NCBI RefSeq assembly: GCF_011174775.1
Contig: NZ_JAANHS010000016.1
Span: 1 to 58,506, forward strand
DNA length: 58,506 bases
Source of the DNA: Rhodobacter calidifons
GTDB taxonomy: Bacteria > Pseudomonadota > Alphaproteobacteria > Rhodobacterales > Rhodobacteraceae
Direction: 5' to 3'
In this document: positions 8,528-16,879 of the stretch, piece after piece
Numbering within the stretch: the stretch's first letter is position 1
Layout: the number at the start of each line of letters is the position of its first letter
Translations under genes and position numbers: made by a program
The notes under the pieces: generated by a model
Seen by the model: the letters and a program-made list of their open reading frames with translations, nothing else
Told to the model about the DNA's origin: nothing
Database searches by the model: none

Positions 8528-9486
8528 TCCCGAACAAGCCCCGCTATGCCACCCGGCTGAACGCCTTCAAGCGGAAGGGCGACACGGTAAAGCAGATGAT
8601 CGCCGCCGCCGGGCAGGTCGGGGGCCTTGATGCCGCCGACCTGAACTTCCCCGACCATTTCGACCACCATTCCCCGGCCGAGCTGTCGCGGATCCTCGCC
8701 GACCACGGCATGGCACTGAACGGCCTCGCCATGCGCTATTACACCGATCCGGGCTTCCGCCTCGGGGCCTTCAGCCACCCCGACCCATCGGTGCGCCGCG
8801 CCGCCATCGACCTCACGAAACGCGGGATCGACGCGCTGGCGGCGATGGGCGGGCGGCTGATGACGCTCTGGCTGGGGCAGGACGGCTTCGACTATTCCTT
8901 CCAGGCCGATTACGCCCGGATGTGGGACGACAGCATTTCGGCCATCGCCGAGGTCGCCGACCACAACCCCGCCATCGACATTGCCGTGGAATACAAGCCC
9001 AACGAACCCCGCGCCCATGTGGTGATGCCCGACATGGCGACGACGCTGCTGGCCCTGGCAGAGGTCGCCCGGCCCAACACCGGCGTCACGCTCGACTTCT
9101 GCCACATGCTTTTCGCGGGCGAGATGCCCGCCCGTGCGGCGATGCTGGCAGGCCGCCACAGCCGCATCCTCGGCGTCCACCTGAACGACGGCTACGGCAA
9201 GCGCGACGATGGCCTCATCGCGGGCTCGGTGCATCCGGTGCAGACGGTGGAACTCTTCATGGCGCTGGACCGTCTTGCCTATGACGGGGTGATCTACTTC
9301 GACACCTTCCCCGACCACGGCGGCACCGACCCCGTGGGCGAGGCGCGGGCGAACATCGCCGCGACCGACCGCCTGCGCGCCATCGCGCGGTCTCTGGCTG
9401 GCAACGCCGATCTGGCGGCGGCGCAGACCCGCCAGGACGCCGCCGCCGCAACCCGGATCGTGATGACTGCGCTTTACGGCGCCTGA
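8524..9486 (+). CDS. Sugar phosphate isomerase/epimerase (xylose isomerase-like TIM barrel)
   Basis: A predicted metal-dependent sugar isomerase or epimerase of 320 residues from the AP-endonuclease-2 superfamily. Candidate metal ligands appear in the usual order: glutamate in VEYKPNEPR, aspartate in TLDFCHML and histidine in GVHLNDGYG. ATG at 8524 overlaps the GntR stop (ATGA), so the two genes are co-translated. The protein would convert the transported sugar, or its oxidised form, to the ketose used by the FGGY kinase at 12558. The substrate is unknown. Confidence 0.87.
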   Translation: MIPNKPRYATRLNAFKRKGDTVKQMIAAAGQVGGLDAADLNFPDHFDHHSPAELSRILADHGMALNGLAMRYYTDPGFRLGAFSHPDPSVRRAAIDLTKRGIDALAAMGGRLMTLWLGQDGFDYSFQADYARMWDDSISAIAEVADHNPAIDIAVEYKPNEPRAHVVMPDMATTLLALAEVARPNTGVTLDFCHMLFAGEMPARAAMLAGRHSRILGVHLNDGYGKRDDGLIAGSVHPVQTVELFMALDRLAYDGVIYFDTFPDHGGTDPVGEARANIAATDRLRAIARSLAGNADLAAAQTRQDAAAATRIVMTALYGA

Positions 9487-9537
9487 GGCCGCTCGTCGTC
9501 GCCCCGTGCGACGGGGCAGACGGTGCAGGAGCAGGCA

Positions 9538-10560
9538 TCAGACCGGCGCATCCGCCCGGATCAGCCCCTCGTCCCGCAGCGCCTGCCACAACGCCTGCGG
9601 GATCACCGCCTGCGCCGCGGCCAGGTTCGACGCCATCTCCGAAAGCCCCTGCCCGCCGGGGATGACCGAGACCACCGCAGGATGCCGCAAGGGGAACTGG
9701 AACGCCGCATCGACCAGCCGCACCCCATGCGCCGCGCAGACGTCTTGCAGACGTGCCGCCTTGTCCAGCACCCAGTCCGGCGCGGGCGCATAGTTGTAAT
9801 GCACCCCGGGTTTCGGCCCGACGGCCAGCACGCCCGAATTGTAGGGCCCGCCGACGACGATCCCCACGCCCCGCGCCTGGCACATCGGCAGGAAACTCTC
9901 CAGCGCCTCCTGCTCCAGCAGCGTATAGCGCCCCGCCAGCAGGAACAGGTCGAAATCGCCGCGCTCCAGCAGCCACTGGCAGGGCTGCCATTCGTTGATC
10001 CCGCCGCCGAAGGCCCGGATCACCCCCTGATCGCGCAAGGCCACCAGCGCGCGGTAGCCGCCCGCCATGAAGGCCTCCAGCCGCTCCTGCAAGGCGGCTT
10101 GCGAGCCGTGGTTGAAGATGTCCAGATCATGCGCATAGAGGATGTCGATCCGGTCCAGCCCCAGCCGCTCCAGCGAAAACTCCAGGCTGCGCATGGTGCC
10201 GTCATAGCTGTAGTCATAGACCTCCTTGCGCGAGGGCACATCGACCCATTTCCCCGCCCCGTCGCCCTGTCCCGGCGGGACGGCCCGCAAAAGCCGCCCG
10301 ACCTTGGAGGACAGGACGTATTCGTCGCGCGGCTTGCCCCGCAGGAACCGGTTCAGCCGCGTCTCGGCCAACCCCAGCCCATACAGGGGCGCGGTGTCGA
10401 AATAGCGCACCCCGCCCTCCCAGGCCGCCTCCAGCACCGCATGGGCCTCATCGTCGCCGATCGCCCGGAACAGGTTGCCCAGAGGCGCCGTGCCGAAGCC
10501 CAGTTCAGTGAAGGTCAGCCCCCCGTTCCCCAGCCGATCCCAGTGTCTTGTCGCCAGCAT
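9538..10560 (-). CDS. Aldo/keto reductase, D-threo-aldose 1-dehydrogenase-like
   Basis: A NAD(P)-dependent oxidoreductase of 340 residues. Catalytic residues are recognisable: FDTAPLYG (Asp and Tyr), LSSKVGR (Lys) and LYAHDLD (His). The protein resembles L-fucose, L-galactose or D-threo-aldose 1-dehydrogenases, which oxidise a pyranose to its lactone. It is divergent from the BtpA-family gene at 10650, with operator copy 2 between them, so it is probably co-regulated. A mutarotase (FucU) and a lactonase-like protein encoded nearby would fit an oxidative pathway. Pyridoxal dehydrogenase is an alternative within the same family. Confidence 0.87.
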   Translation of the reverse strand: MLATRHWDRLGNGGLTFTELGFGTAPLGNLFRAIGDDEAHAVLEAAWEGGVRYFDTAPLYGLGLAETRLNRFLRGKPRDEYVLSSKVGRLLRAVPPGQGDGAGKWVDVPSRKEVYDYSYDGTMRSLEFSLERLGLDRIDILYAHDLDIFNHGSQAALQERLEAFMAGGYRALVALRDQGVIRAFGGGINEWQPCQWLLERGDFDLFLLAGRYTLLEQEALESFLPMCQARGVGIVVGGPYNSGVLAVGPKPGVHYNYAPAPDWVLDKAARLQDVCAAHGVRLVDAAFQFPLRHPAVVSVIPGGQGLSEMASNLAAAQAVIPQALWQALRDEGLIRADAPV

Positions 10561-10576
10561 CCGCCCCTCCCGCTTG

Positions 10577-10594
10577 CTGACATGCTAGTATGAT
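10577..10594 (+). promoter_or_regulatory. GntR-type operator, copy 2, with -10-like TATGAT
   Basis: CTGACATGCTAGTATG (10577-10592) matches the motif at 7783 and 18705, differing at three and two of 16 bases. It lies in the 89-base gap between the divergent aldo/keto reductase and BtpA-family genes and runs into TATGAT (10589-10594), a plausible -10 for the rightward operon. I see no strong -35. The central palindrome is imperfect here. Confidence 0.62.
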
Positions 10595-10649
10595 CCGGCT
10601 TCCCGTCCAACGCCTTTCGCGTTAGCGTGACCCCTGTGGGAGGATGAGA

Positions 10650-11462
10650 ATGTCACGCTTCAAGGCCGTTTTCGGCGACCGCAAGCCGGTCATCGCCATG
10701 GTTCATCTCGGCGCCTCACCGGGAGCGCCGTTGCATGACGCCGCCGCCGGGGTCGAGGGCATCCTCGCCGCCGCCCGCGCCGACCTGCGCGCGCTGCAAG
10801 CCGCAGGCTTCGACGCGGTGATGTTCGGCAACGAAAACGACCGGCCCTACGAGCTGCGCGTCGATACCGCCACCTCCGCCACCATGGCCTACATCATCGG
10901 CCGCCTGCGGGACGAGATCACCGTGCCCTTCGGCGTCAATGTCCTTTGGGACCCGATGTCCACCTTCGCCGTCGCCGCCGCCACGGGTGCGGCCTTCGTG
11001 CGCGAGATCTTCACCGGCACCTATGCCTCCGACATGGGCATCTGGGCCCCCGAAGCCGGCGCCGCCGTCCGCTACGCGCAGCGGCTTGGCGCTGGCAACG
11101 TCGCCCGCCTCTACAACGTCTCCGCCGAATTCGCCGACAGCCTCGACCGCCGCCCCCTGCCTGACCGGGCACGCTCCGCCGTCTTCTCCTCGATCCCCGA
11201 CGCCGTCCTCGTCTCGGGCGCGATCACCGGCGAGGCCGCGCGGATGGAGGACCTCGAAGCCGTCAAGCGCGCCCTGCCCGCCACCCCCGTCCTCGCCAAC
11301 ACCGGGGTGAAACACGCCACGATCGCCGATGTCCTCGCCGTCGCCGACGGCTGCATCGTTGGCTCCGCGCTCAAGCACAACGGCGACACCTGGGCCGCCG
11401 TCGACCCCGACCGCGCCGCCGATTTCATGGCCCGCGCCCGCGCGGCCCGAGGTGGGAAATGA
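10650..11462 (+). CDS. BtpA/SgcQ family protein
   Basis: A TIM-barrel protein of 270 residues of the BtpA/SgcQ family (COG0434 type), with the typical opening VIAMVHLGASPGAPLHD, the acidic FGNENDRPYE segment and the late GVKHATIADVL and CIVGSALK phosphate-binding-like loops. GGGAGG at 10638-10643 places the start at 10650 rather than the in-frame ATG at 10644. In Escherichia coli the homologue SgcQ lies in the uncharacterised sgc sugar locus together with SgcX. The same pairing occurs here with the M42 gene at 11473. The reaction is not established. Confidence 0.88.
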   Translation: MSRFKAVFGDRKPVIAMVHLGASPGAPLHDAAAGVEGILAAARADLRALQAAGFDAVMFGNENDRPYELRVDTATSATMAYIIGRLRDEITVPFGVNVLWDPMSTFAVAAATGAAFVREIFTGTYASDMGIWAPEAGAAVRYAQRLGAGNVARLYNVSAEFADSLDRRPLPDRARSAVFSSIPDAVLVSGAITGEAARMEDLEAVKRALPATPVLANTGVKHATIADVLAVADGCIVGSALKHNGDTWAAVDPDRAADFMARARAARGGK

Positions 11463-11472
11463 GGGTCGGGAA

Positions 11473-12561
11473 ATGACTCTCCCCTCCGTCGCCGACCTCA
11501 CCACCCAACTCATGCTGATCCCCGGCCTCGCCGGATACGAGACCCGCGTCGCCGCCGCCATCGCAGCACACCTCGAAACCCTCGGCCTGCCGCACACCTC
11601 CGACCGCCTCGGCAACCTGACCTGCACGATTCCCGGCGACCCGGCCCTGCCGCCCGTGATGATCTTCACCCACATAGACCAGCTCGGCTTCATCGTCCGC
11701 AAGATCGAGCCCTCCGGCCTCATCCGCCTCGAACGCCTCGGCGGCGTCCCCGAACGCGCACTTCCCGCGCAAGCCGTCCTCCTCTGCACCGACCACGGGG
11801 ACCTCCCCGCCCTCATCGCCAACAAAAGCCACCACGCCACCACGCCGGAGGAGAAATACAAGGTCCTCCCCTACGCCGAGCTCTACGTCGATGCGGGCTT
11901 CACCTCGAAAGCCGAAGCCGAGGCCGCAGGCGTCCGCATCGGCACCCCCGTCACCTACCTCCCCCGCGCGCTGACCCTTGCGGGCGGCCGCATCGCCGGC
12001 ACCTCCGTGGACGACCGCGCCGGATGCGCCGCCCTCCTGAAACTCGCCGAGGCCCGCCGCGCGAAACCCGGCCCCACCCTCCACCTCGTCTGGTCGGTGC
12101 AAGAGGAATACAACCTCCGTGGCGTCCTCCCCGCCGCCACCGCGCTGCAACCCGCCATCGCCGTCCAGATCGACCTCCTCCTCGCCTGCGACACCCCCGA
12201 CATGACGGCCCGAGGCGACGTCACCCTCGGCGGCGGCCCCGGCATCTCGCTCTACTCCTTCCACGGCCGCGGCACGCTGAACGGCGTCATCCCGCACCCC
12301 GCCCTCGTCCGCCTGATGGAAACCGCCGCCGCCACCGCCAACCTCCCCCTCCAGCGCTCCGCCCATACCGGAGCCCTCACCGACCTCAGCTACATCCAGT
12401 TCATGGGCCCCGAAGGCGTCGCCTGCCTCGATGTGGGCTTTCCCATGCGCTACTCGCACTCCGCCCTCGAAGTCGTCGACCCCAAGGACCTCGAAGCCCT
12501 CGTCACCCTCCTCGACACCGCGCTTTCCGCCATCACCCCGGACCTGAAACTCACCCGATGA
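11473..12561 (+). CDS. M42 family metallopeptidase-like protein (SgcX-like)
   Basis: A protein of 362 residues with the M42 aminopeptidase/endoglucanase fold. Metal ligands are visible in the expected order: IFTHIDQLGF (His/Asp), SVDDRAGC (Asp), VQEEYNLRG (Glu-Glu), LLACDTPD (Asp) and the late MRYSHSALEV (His). ATG at 11473 follows GTCGGGAA, ten bases after the preceding stop, and its stop overlaps the kinase start by four bases. Placement between an SgcQ homologue and a sugar kinase argues for a role on a sugar or glycosyl compound rather than on a peptide; that is inference. Leucine codons here are unusually rich in CTC. Confidence 0.86.
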   Translation: MTLPSVADLTTQLMLIPGLAGYETRVAAAIAAHLETLGLPHTSDRLGNLTCTIPGDPALPPVMIFTHIDQLGFIVRKIEPSGLIRLERLGGVPERALPAQAVLLCTDHGDLPALIANKSHHATTPEEKYKVLPYAELYVDAGFTSKAEAEAAGVRIGTPVTYLPRALTLAGGRIAGTSVDDRAGCAALLKLAEARRAKPGPTLHLVWSVQEEYNLRGVLPAATALQPAIAVQIDLLLACDTPDMTARGDVTLGGGPGISLYSFHGRGTLNGVIPHPALVRLMETAAATANLPLQRSAHTGALTDLSYIQFMGPEGVACLDVGFPMRYSHSALEVVDPKDLEALVTLLDTALSAITPDLKLTR

Positions 12562-14048
12562 CCCACACTCTCGGCCCCCACACACTGGGAATCGACATCG
12601 GCACCTTCGAATCCAAGGGCGTCCTCGTCGATGCCCAAGGGAAGATCACCGCCCAGGCCTCCCGCCCGCACAAGATGCTCGTCCCCCGCGCCGGATGGGC
12701 CGAGCACCGCGCGGATGAGGACTGGTGGGGCGATTTCGTCCACATAACCAAGGCGCTCCTCGCCCAATCCGGCCTCGACCCGCACGAGATCAAGGCCGTC
12801 GCCACCTCTGCCATCGGCCCCTGCATGCTGCCCGTGGACGCCGCAGGCAAACCCCTGATGAACGGCGTCCTCTACGGCGTCGATACCCGCGCCACCGACC
12901 AGATCGCCGCCCTGAATGACCGGATCGGAGAGGCCACGATCCACGCCCGCTGCGGCAACGCGCTGACCTCGCAGTCCGTCGGGCCAAAGATCCTCTGGCT
13001 CAAGGAAACCCACCCCGACCTTTACACCCGCACGGCCAAGGTCCTGACCTCCACCAGCTACCTCACCTGGAAGCTGAGCGGCGCATACGTCATCGACCAC
13101 TACACCGCCGCCAACTTCTCGCCCCTCTACGACGTCGGCACCCAGAACTGGACCGCCGACCTCGCCCCCGAGATCATCCCCCTCCACAAACTCCCGCGCC
13201 TGATGTGGTCCACCGAAATCGCCGGTCACATCACCGCCGCCGCCGCGCGCGAGACCGGCCTCGCCCAGGGCACCCCCGTCACCTGCGGCACCATCGACGC
13301 CGCCGCCGAGGCGGTCAGCGTCGGCGTCCAGAACCCGGGCGAGATGATGCTGATGTATGGCTCCACCATCTTCATCATCCAGGTCACGGGCGAACCCGTC
13401 CGCGACCCGCGCCTGTGGTATGCGCCCTGGCTCTTCCCCGGCACCCATGCCTCGATGGCGGGCCTTGCCACCTCTGGCACGCTGACCCACTGGTTCCGCG
13501 ACCAGCTTGCCCGCGACACCGACTTTGCCGCCCTCGTCACCGAGGCCGCCCAAAGCCCCAAGGGCGCCAAGGGCCTCCTCTGCCTGCCCTATTTCTCCGG
13601 TGAGCGCACGCCGATCCACGACCCGCACGCCCGCGGCGTGTTCTTCGGCCTGAACCTGACCCACACCCGCGCCGACCTGTTCCGCGCCGTCTGCGAAGGC
13701 ATCGCCGCAGGCACCGCGCATGTGCTGGAGACCTATGCTCAGGTCGGCGCCTCCCCCGCCCGTGTCCTAGCCGTCGGCGGCGGCACGAAGAACCCGCTCT
13801 GGCTGCAAGCCACCTCCGACTTCGGCGGCGTTCCGCAGCATGTCTGCGAAAAGACCATCGGTGCCAGCTACGGCGACGCCTTCCTCGCCGCCTGCGCCAT
13901 AGGGGCCGCAAACCCACAGGACATCCTGACCTGGAACCCGAACGCGACCACGGTCCAGCCCGAAGCCGTCCCCGCCTACGCCACGCAATTCCCGCTGTGG
14001 AAACGCCTCTACACCCAGACCCGCGACCTGATGCAGGCCCTGCCGTGA
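12558..14048 (+). CDS. FGGY-family carbohydrate kinase
   Basis: A sugar kinase of 496 residues similar to xylulokinase. The N-terminal phosphate loop GIDIGTFESKGVLVD, the substrate region AGWAEHRADEDWW, the ATP-site GTIDAAAEAV and the C-terminal VGGGTKNPLWLQ are present, so both FGGY domains are complete. It overlaps the preceding gene (ATGA at 12558) and is the last gene of the operon starting at 10650. It probably phosphorylates the ketose formed by the isomerase at 8524. Codon choice resembles that of the two upstream genes (many CTC leucines). Confidence 0.92.
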   Translation: MTHTLGPHTLGIDIGTFESKGVLVDAQGKITAQASRPHKMLVPRAGWAEHRADEDWWGDFVHITKALLAQSGLDPHEIKAVATSAIGPCMLPVDAAGKPLMNGVLYGVDTRATDQIAALNDRIGEATIHARCGNALTSQSVGPKILWLKETHPDLYTRTAKVLTSTSYLTWKLSGAYVIDHYTAANFSPLYDVGTQNWTADLAPEIIPLHKLPRLMWSTEIAGHITAAAARETGLAQGTPVTCGTIDAAAEAVSVGVQNPGEMMLMYGSTIFIIQVTGEPVRDPRLWYAPWLFPGTHASMAGLATSGTLTHWFRDQLARDTDFAALVTEAAQSPKGAKGLLCLPYFSGERTPIHDPHARGVFFGLNLTHTRADLFRAVCEGIAAGTAHVLETYAQVGASPARVLAVGGGTKNPLWLQATSDFGGVPQHVCEKTIGASYGDAFLAACAIGAANPQDILTWNPNATTVQPEAVPAYATQFPLWKRLYTQTRDLMQALP

Positions 14049-14175
14049 CCCGGACCCTCGCCGGACGGTGGACCGGCCGATTGCTTGCCCCGTTCGTCGA
14101 TGACTTCGCCACTTCTCGCTGCCGACCGCGCTTCGACGGGACGCCGAAGGCGCACGAGGAGGCATCCCCGGGGCA

Positions 14176-14631
14176 TCACAACTCGGGCAATTCCACCACG
14201 CCCTTCTTCAGGATGAAGCAGCCGTAAGGGCCGGAGTCCGAGGTGCGGATGATCGCGAAGGCTTGCTTGGCGGCGGCGTAGAACTCGAACCGCTCCAGCG
14301 CCGCGATGGGCACCGGGCGCCCCTCGGCCTGATCGACGACGGCCTGCATCCGGGCGAAGATCGGCACCTGCCCGTCCGGGTTGCCCACCACCTGCATCCG
14401 CGTGACCGGCGCCGGGACAAAGGTATCCAGCGGCATCAGCGTCAGGATCGCCCTCGCGGCCGTGGGGATGTCGCATCCCGCCATGTCGATCAGCCGGCCA
14501 TAGGTCGTCTCTGCCGCGATGGTCGCCGCGGGATGGTTCACGTCGCAGATCACCAGATCGTCGCCATGCCCCATCAGCATCAGGACATGCACCACCTCGG
14601 CCGACAGTCTCTGGTCGATCCCTCTCAGCAT
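14176..14631 (-). CDS. RbsD/FucU family sugar mutarotase, copy 1
   Basis: A small mutarotase of 151 residues that interconverts sugar anomers. The family opening MLRGIDQRL, the catalytic MGHGDDLVICD histidine/aspartate segment and the C-terminal PYGCFILKKGV are present; FucU proteins are usually about 140-150 residues. It is the last gene of the leftward transporter operon, 93 bases after the permease gene. A paralogue of the same length lies at 19857 in the divergent operon. Confidence 0.92.
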   Translation of the reverse strand: MLRGIDQRLSAEVVHVLMLMGHGDDLVICDVNHPAATIAAETTYGRLIDMAGCDIPTAARAILTLMPLDTFVPAPVTRMQVVGNPDGQVPIFARMQAVVDQAEGRPVPIAALERFEFYAAAKQAFAIIRTSDSGPYGCFILKKGVVELPEL

Positions 14632-14724
14632 GGTTGCACAGGCCCGCAGAGTGTTACCAAATCATGAATGCCCACAGCCAACCCATTGATTCCATTGACA
14701 CCGAGAGACGCGCCGCGCGCGGCG

Positions 14725-15690
14725 CTACTTCACCGCCCCCGCCGCCATGCCCTTGATGATGAACCGCTCCAGCAGGACCCCGATCACGATCAGGGGCAGG
14801 ATCGCCGCGAAGGACAGCGCCGCCATCGACCACCAGTTGATCCCCTGGCTGCCGGTCTGGCTGGCCACCATCACCGGCAGGGTATTGGCGTGGGTCGAGG
14901 TCAGGAGGGCGGCGAAGAAATACTCGTTCCAGGTCAGGACGAGGGACAGGATGAAGGCTGCCACCATGCCGGGCAGCGCGATGGGCAGGATGATGGTCAG
15001 GAAGGCCCCCCAGATCGACAGCCCGTCCACCAGGGCAGCTTCCTCAAGCTCGGTGGGGATGGTCTCGAACTGGTCCTTCATGATCCAGATGACGATGGGC
15101 AGTACGGTCAGCGTGTAGAGCAGGATCAGCCCGATCCTGGTGTCGAGGAGCGCGAGTTCCTTGTACAGGACCAGGAAGGGCAGGGCCAGCACGACGGGCG
15201 GCAGGATCAGCTGGCTGAGAAAGAAGAACGAGATGTCGTCGTTCTTCATGAAGCCGAAGCGGTAGCGGAACCGCGACAGGCCATAGGCCGCCAGCGATCC
15301 CAGCACCACCGCCAGCGTCGAGGCCGACAGCGCCACGATGGCCGAATTGCCGAACCGCTTGACGAACTCGGCCCGCGCCGTGCTTTCGCGGCCCAGCGCC
15401 TCGGGCGACAGGCCGATCGATTCCCAGCCCTTCCACTTCGGCGCAAAGAACAGCTTCTTCGCCCAGTCGCCCTCGGGCGTCCAGTCGGCGGGCCAGGGGA
15501 TCATCTGCCCCTGCATCACGTTCGGCGCCATCTTGAAGCTGGTGGTCGCGGTCCAGTAGATCGGGAACAGGCAGATCACCGCCCAGAGCGCAAGCACCCC
15601 GTAGATCGCCGCCCGGCCCGCCCACCATCTCATGCGGAAGCTGCGGTCGCTGTCGCTGTCGCGGAAGATCGGCGCGGGAGTGTCGGTCAT
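14725..15690 (-). CDS. Carbohydrate ABC transporter permease (MalG type)
   Basis: An inner-membrane permease subunit of 321 residues with six predicted membrane segments, starting at GVLALWAVICLFPIYW. The EAA loop EEAALVDGLSIWGAFLTIIL, which contacts the ATPase, is intact. It follows the MalF-type permease by 13 bases and belongs to the operon SBP-MalF-MalG-FucU read leftward from 18508. It pairs with the ATPase encoded divergently at 18789. Confidence 0.93.
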   Translation of the reverse strand: MTDTPAPIFRDSDSDRSFRMRWWAGRAAIYGVLALWAVICLFPIYWTATTSFKMAPNVMQGQMIPWPADWTPEGDWAKKLFFAPKWKGWESIGLSPEALGRESTARAEFVKRFGNSAIVALSASTLAVVLGSLAAYGLSRFRYRFGFMKNDDISFFFLSQLILPPVVLALPFLVLYKELALLDTRIGLILLYTLTVLPIVIWIMKDQFETIPTELEEAALVDGLSIWGAFLTIILPIALPGMVAAFILSLVLTWNEYFFAALLTSTHANTLPVMVASQTGSQGINWWSMAALSFAAILPLIVIGVLLERFIIKGMAAGAVK

Positions 15691-15703
15691 CGCCGGGATC
15701 GCC

Positions 15704-16807
15704 TCAGGTGCGCGGCCGCGTCAGGCGCGCGGCGAGTTTCATCAGGATGGTCATGCCGATCACGATCAGCACCAGATAGACCATGGCCAGCATCGTGCCG
15801 TAGCCGACATTCGACCTTTCGCGGTATTCGCGGAAGATGAAGCTGGTGACGGTATCCGTCGCCCCCCCCGGCCCGCCCGAGGTGATGGTGATGACGATGT
15901 CGGCCAGCTTCAGCTTGAAGATGATGCGGATCAGGATCGCGGTCACCGAGACCGGCAGCATCAGCGGGAAGGTGATCTCCCAGAACGATTTCCACCCCGA
16001 GGCGCCGTCAACCCGGCTCGCCTCCTGCAACTCTTTCGGAATGGCCTGAAGGCCAGCCAGCAGCATGATCATCATGAAGGGGATGAAGGTCCAGGCGTCC
16101 AGCACCATGATGGTCAGCTTGGCCATCCAGGGCGACTCGAAGAAGCTGGGGTTCTCGATCCCCAGGGCGCGGGCAAGACGTGCCAGGGGGCCGAAGCGCG
16201 GCTCGAGCATCGACTTGCCGATCATCCAGCTGACCGCCACCGGCGACAGCATCAGGGGCATGAGGAAGGATACCCGCCAGAACTTCCGCGCCCGGATCTG
16301 GCCCGCAAGGATCAGCGCCAGACCGAAGGCGATGGCATATTCCACCACGATCGCGGCGACATAGATCACCATGTTGCCAAGCGCGTTCCAGTAGAACGGG
16401 TCGTGCCACATCTGCACCAGGTTCGCGGTGCCGTTGAACTGGCGGCCCGAAAGGCTGCTGAGATTCCAGTTGGAAAAGGCAATGACCAGTCCGAAAAGCA
16501 GCGGGAACACCGTCAGCGAGATCACGAACAGGGCGGCCGGCAGGACGAAGAGCGTCCGCTTGCCCTGTTCGCCCCGGACAAGGACCTGCGCCCAGCACAG
16601 GCAGGTGGCAAAGAGGCAGTAGGCATACAGCGTCGGGCGCCAGTTGGCGAAGCCGAAGTCCCGCCAGCCCGCAGTCTGGGCGACCTGGGCCGCCGCGACC
16701 AGCGCCATCAGGGCCGCCGAGCCCCAGACCAGCGCCCGGCCCATCCGGCGCCGGCTGTCGGAAATGTCGTCACTGGTCACGACGTGAAGCTGATCGCTGC
16801 CGCTCAC
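15704..16807 (-). CDS. Carbohydrate ABC transporter permease (MalF type)
   Basis: A membrane permease of 367 residues with about eight hydrophobic segments. The EAA motif LQEASRVDGASGWKSFWEIT is clear in the C-terminal third. The N-terminal 30 residues are cytoplasmic and polar. It is encoded between the solute-binding protein and the MalG-type permease of the same operon, 72 bases after the former. Together they would import a mono- or disaccharide whose identity the sequence does not reveal. Confidence 0.93.
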   Translation of the reverse strand: MSGSDQLHVVTSDDISDSRRRMGRALVWGSAALMALVAAAQVAQTAGWRDFGFANWRPTLYAYCLFATCLCWAQVLVRGEQGKRTLFVLPAALFVISLTVFPLLFGLVIAFSNWNLSSLSGRQFNGTANLVQMWHDPFYWNALGNMVIYVAAIVVEYAIAFGLALILAGQIRARKFWRVSFLMPLMLSPVAVSWMIGKSMLEPRFGPLARLARALGIENPSFFESPWMAKLTIMVLDAWTFIPFMMIMLLAGLQAIPKELQEASRVDGASGWKSFWEITFPLMLPVSVTAILIRIIFKLKLADIVITITSGGPGGATDTVTSFIFREYRERSNVGYGTMLAMVYLVLIVIGMTILMKLAARLTRPRT

Positions 16808-16879
16808 CTGACTGCCCCTGCCTTCGGCGAAGAAGGGCGCGCAGGTCTCCCCGCGCGCCCCGCTGGTTCACGGATCGGG

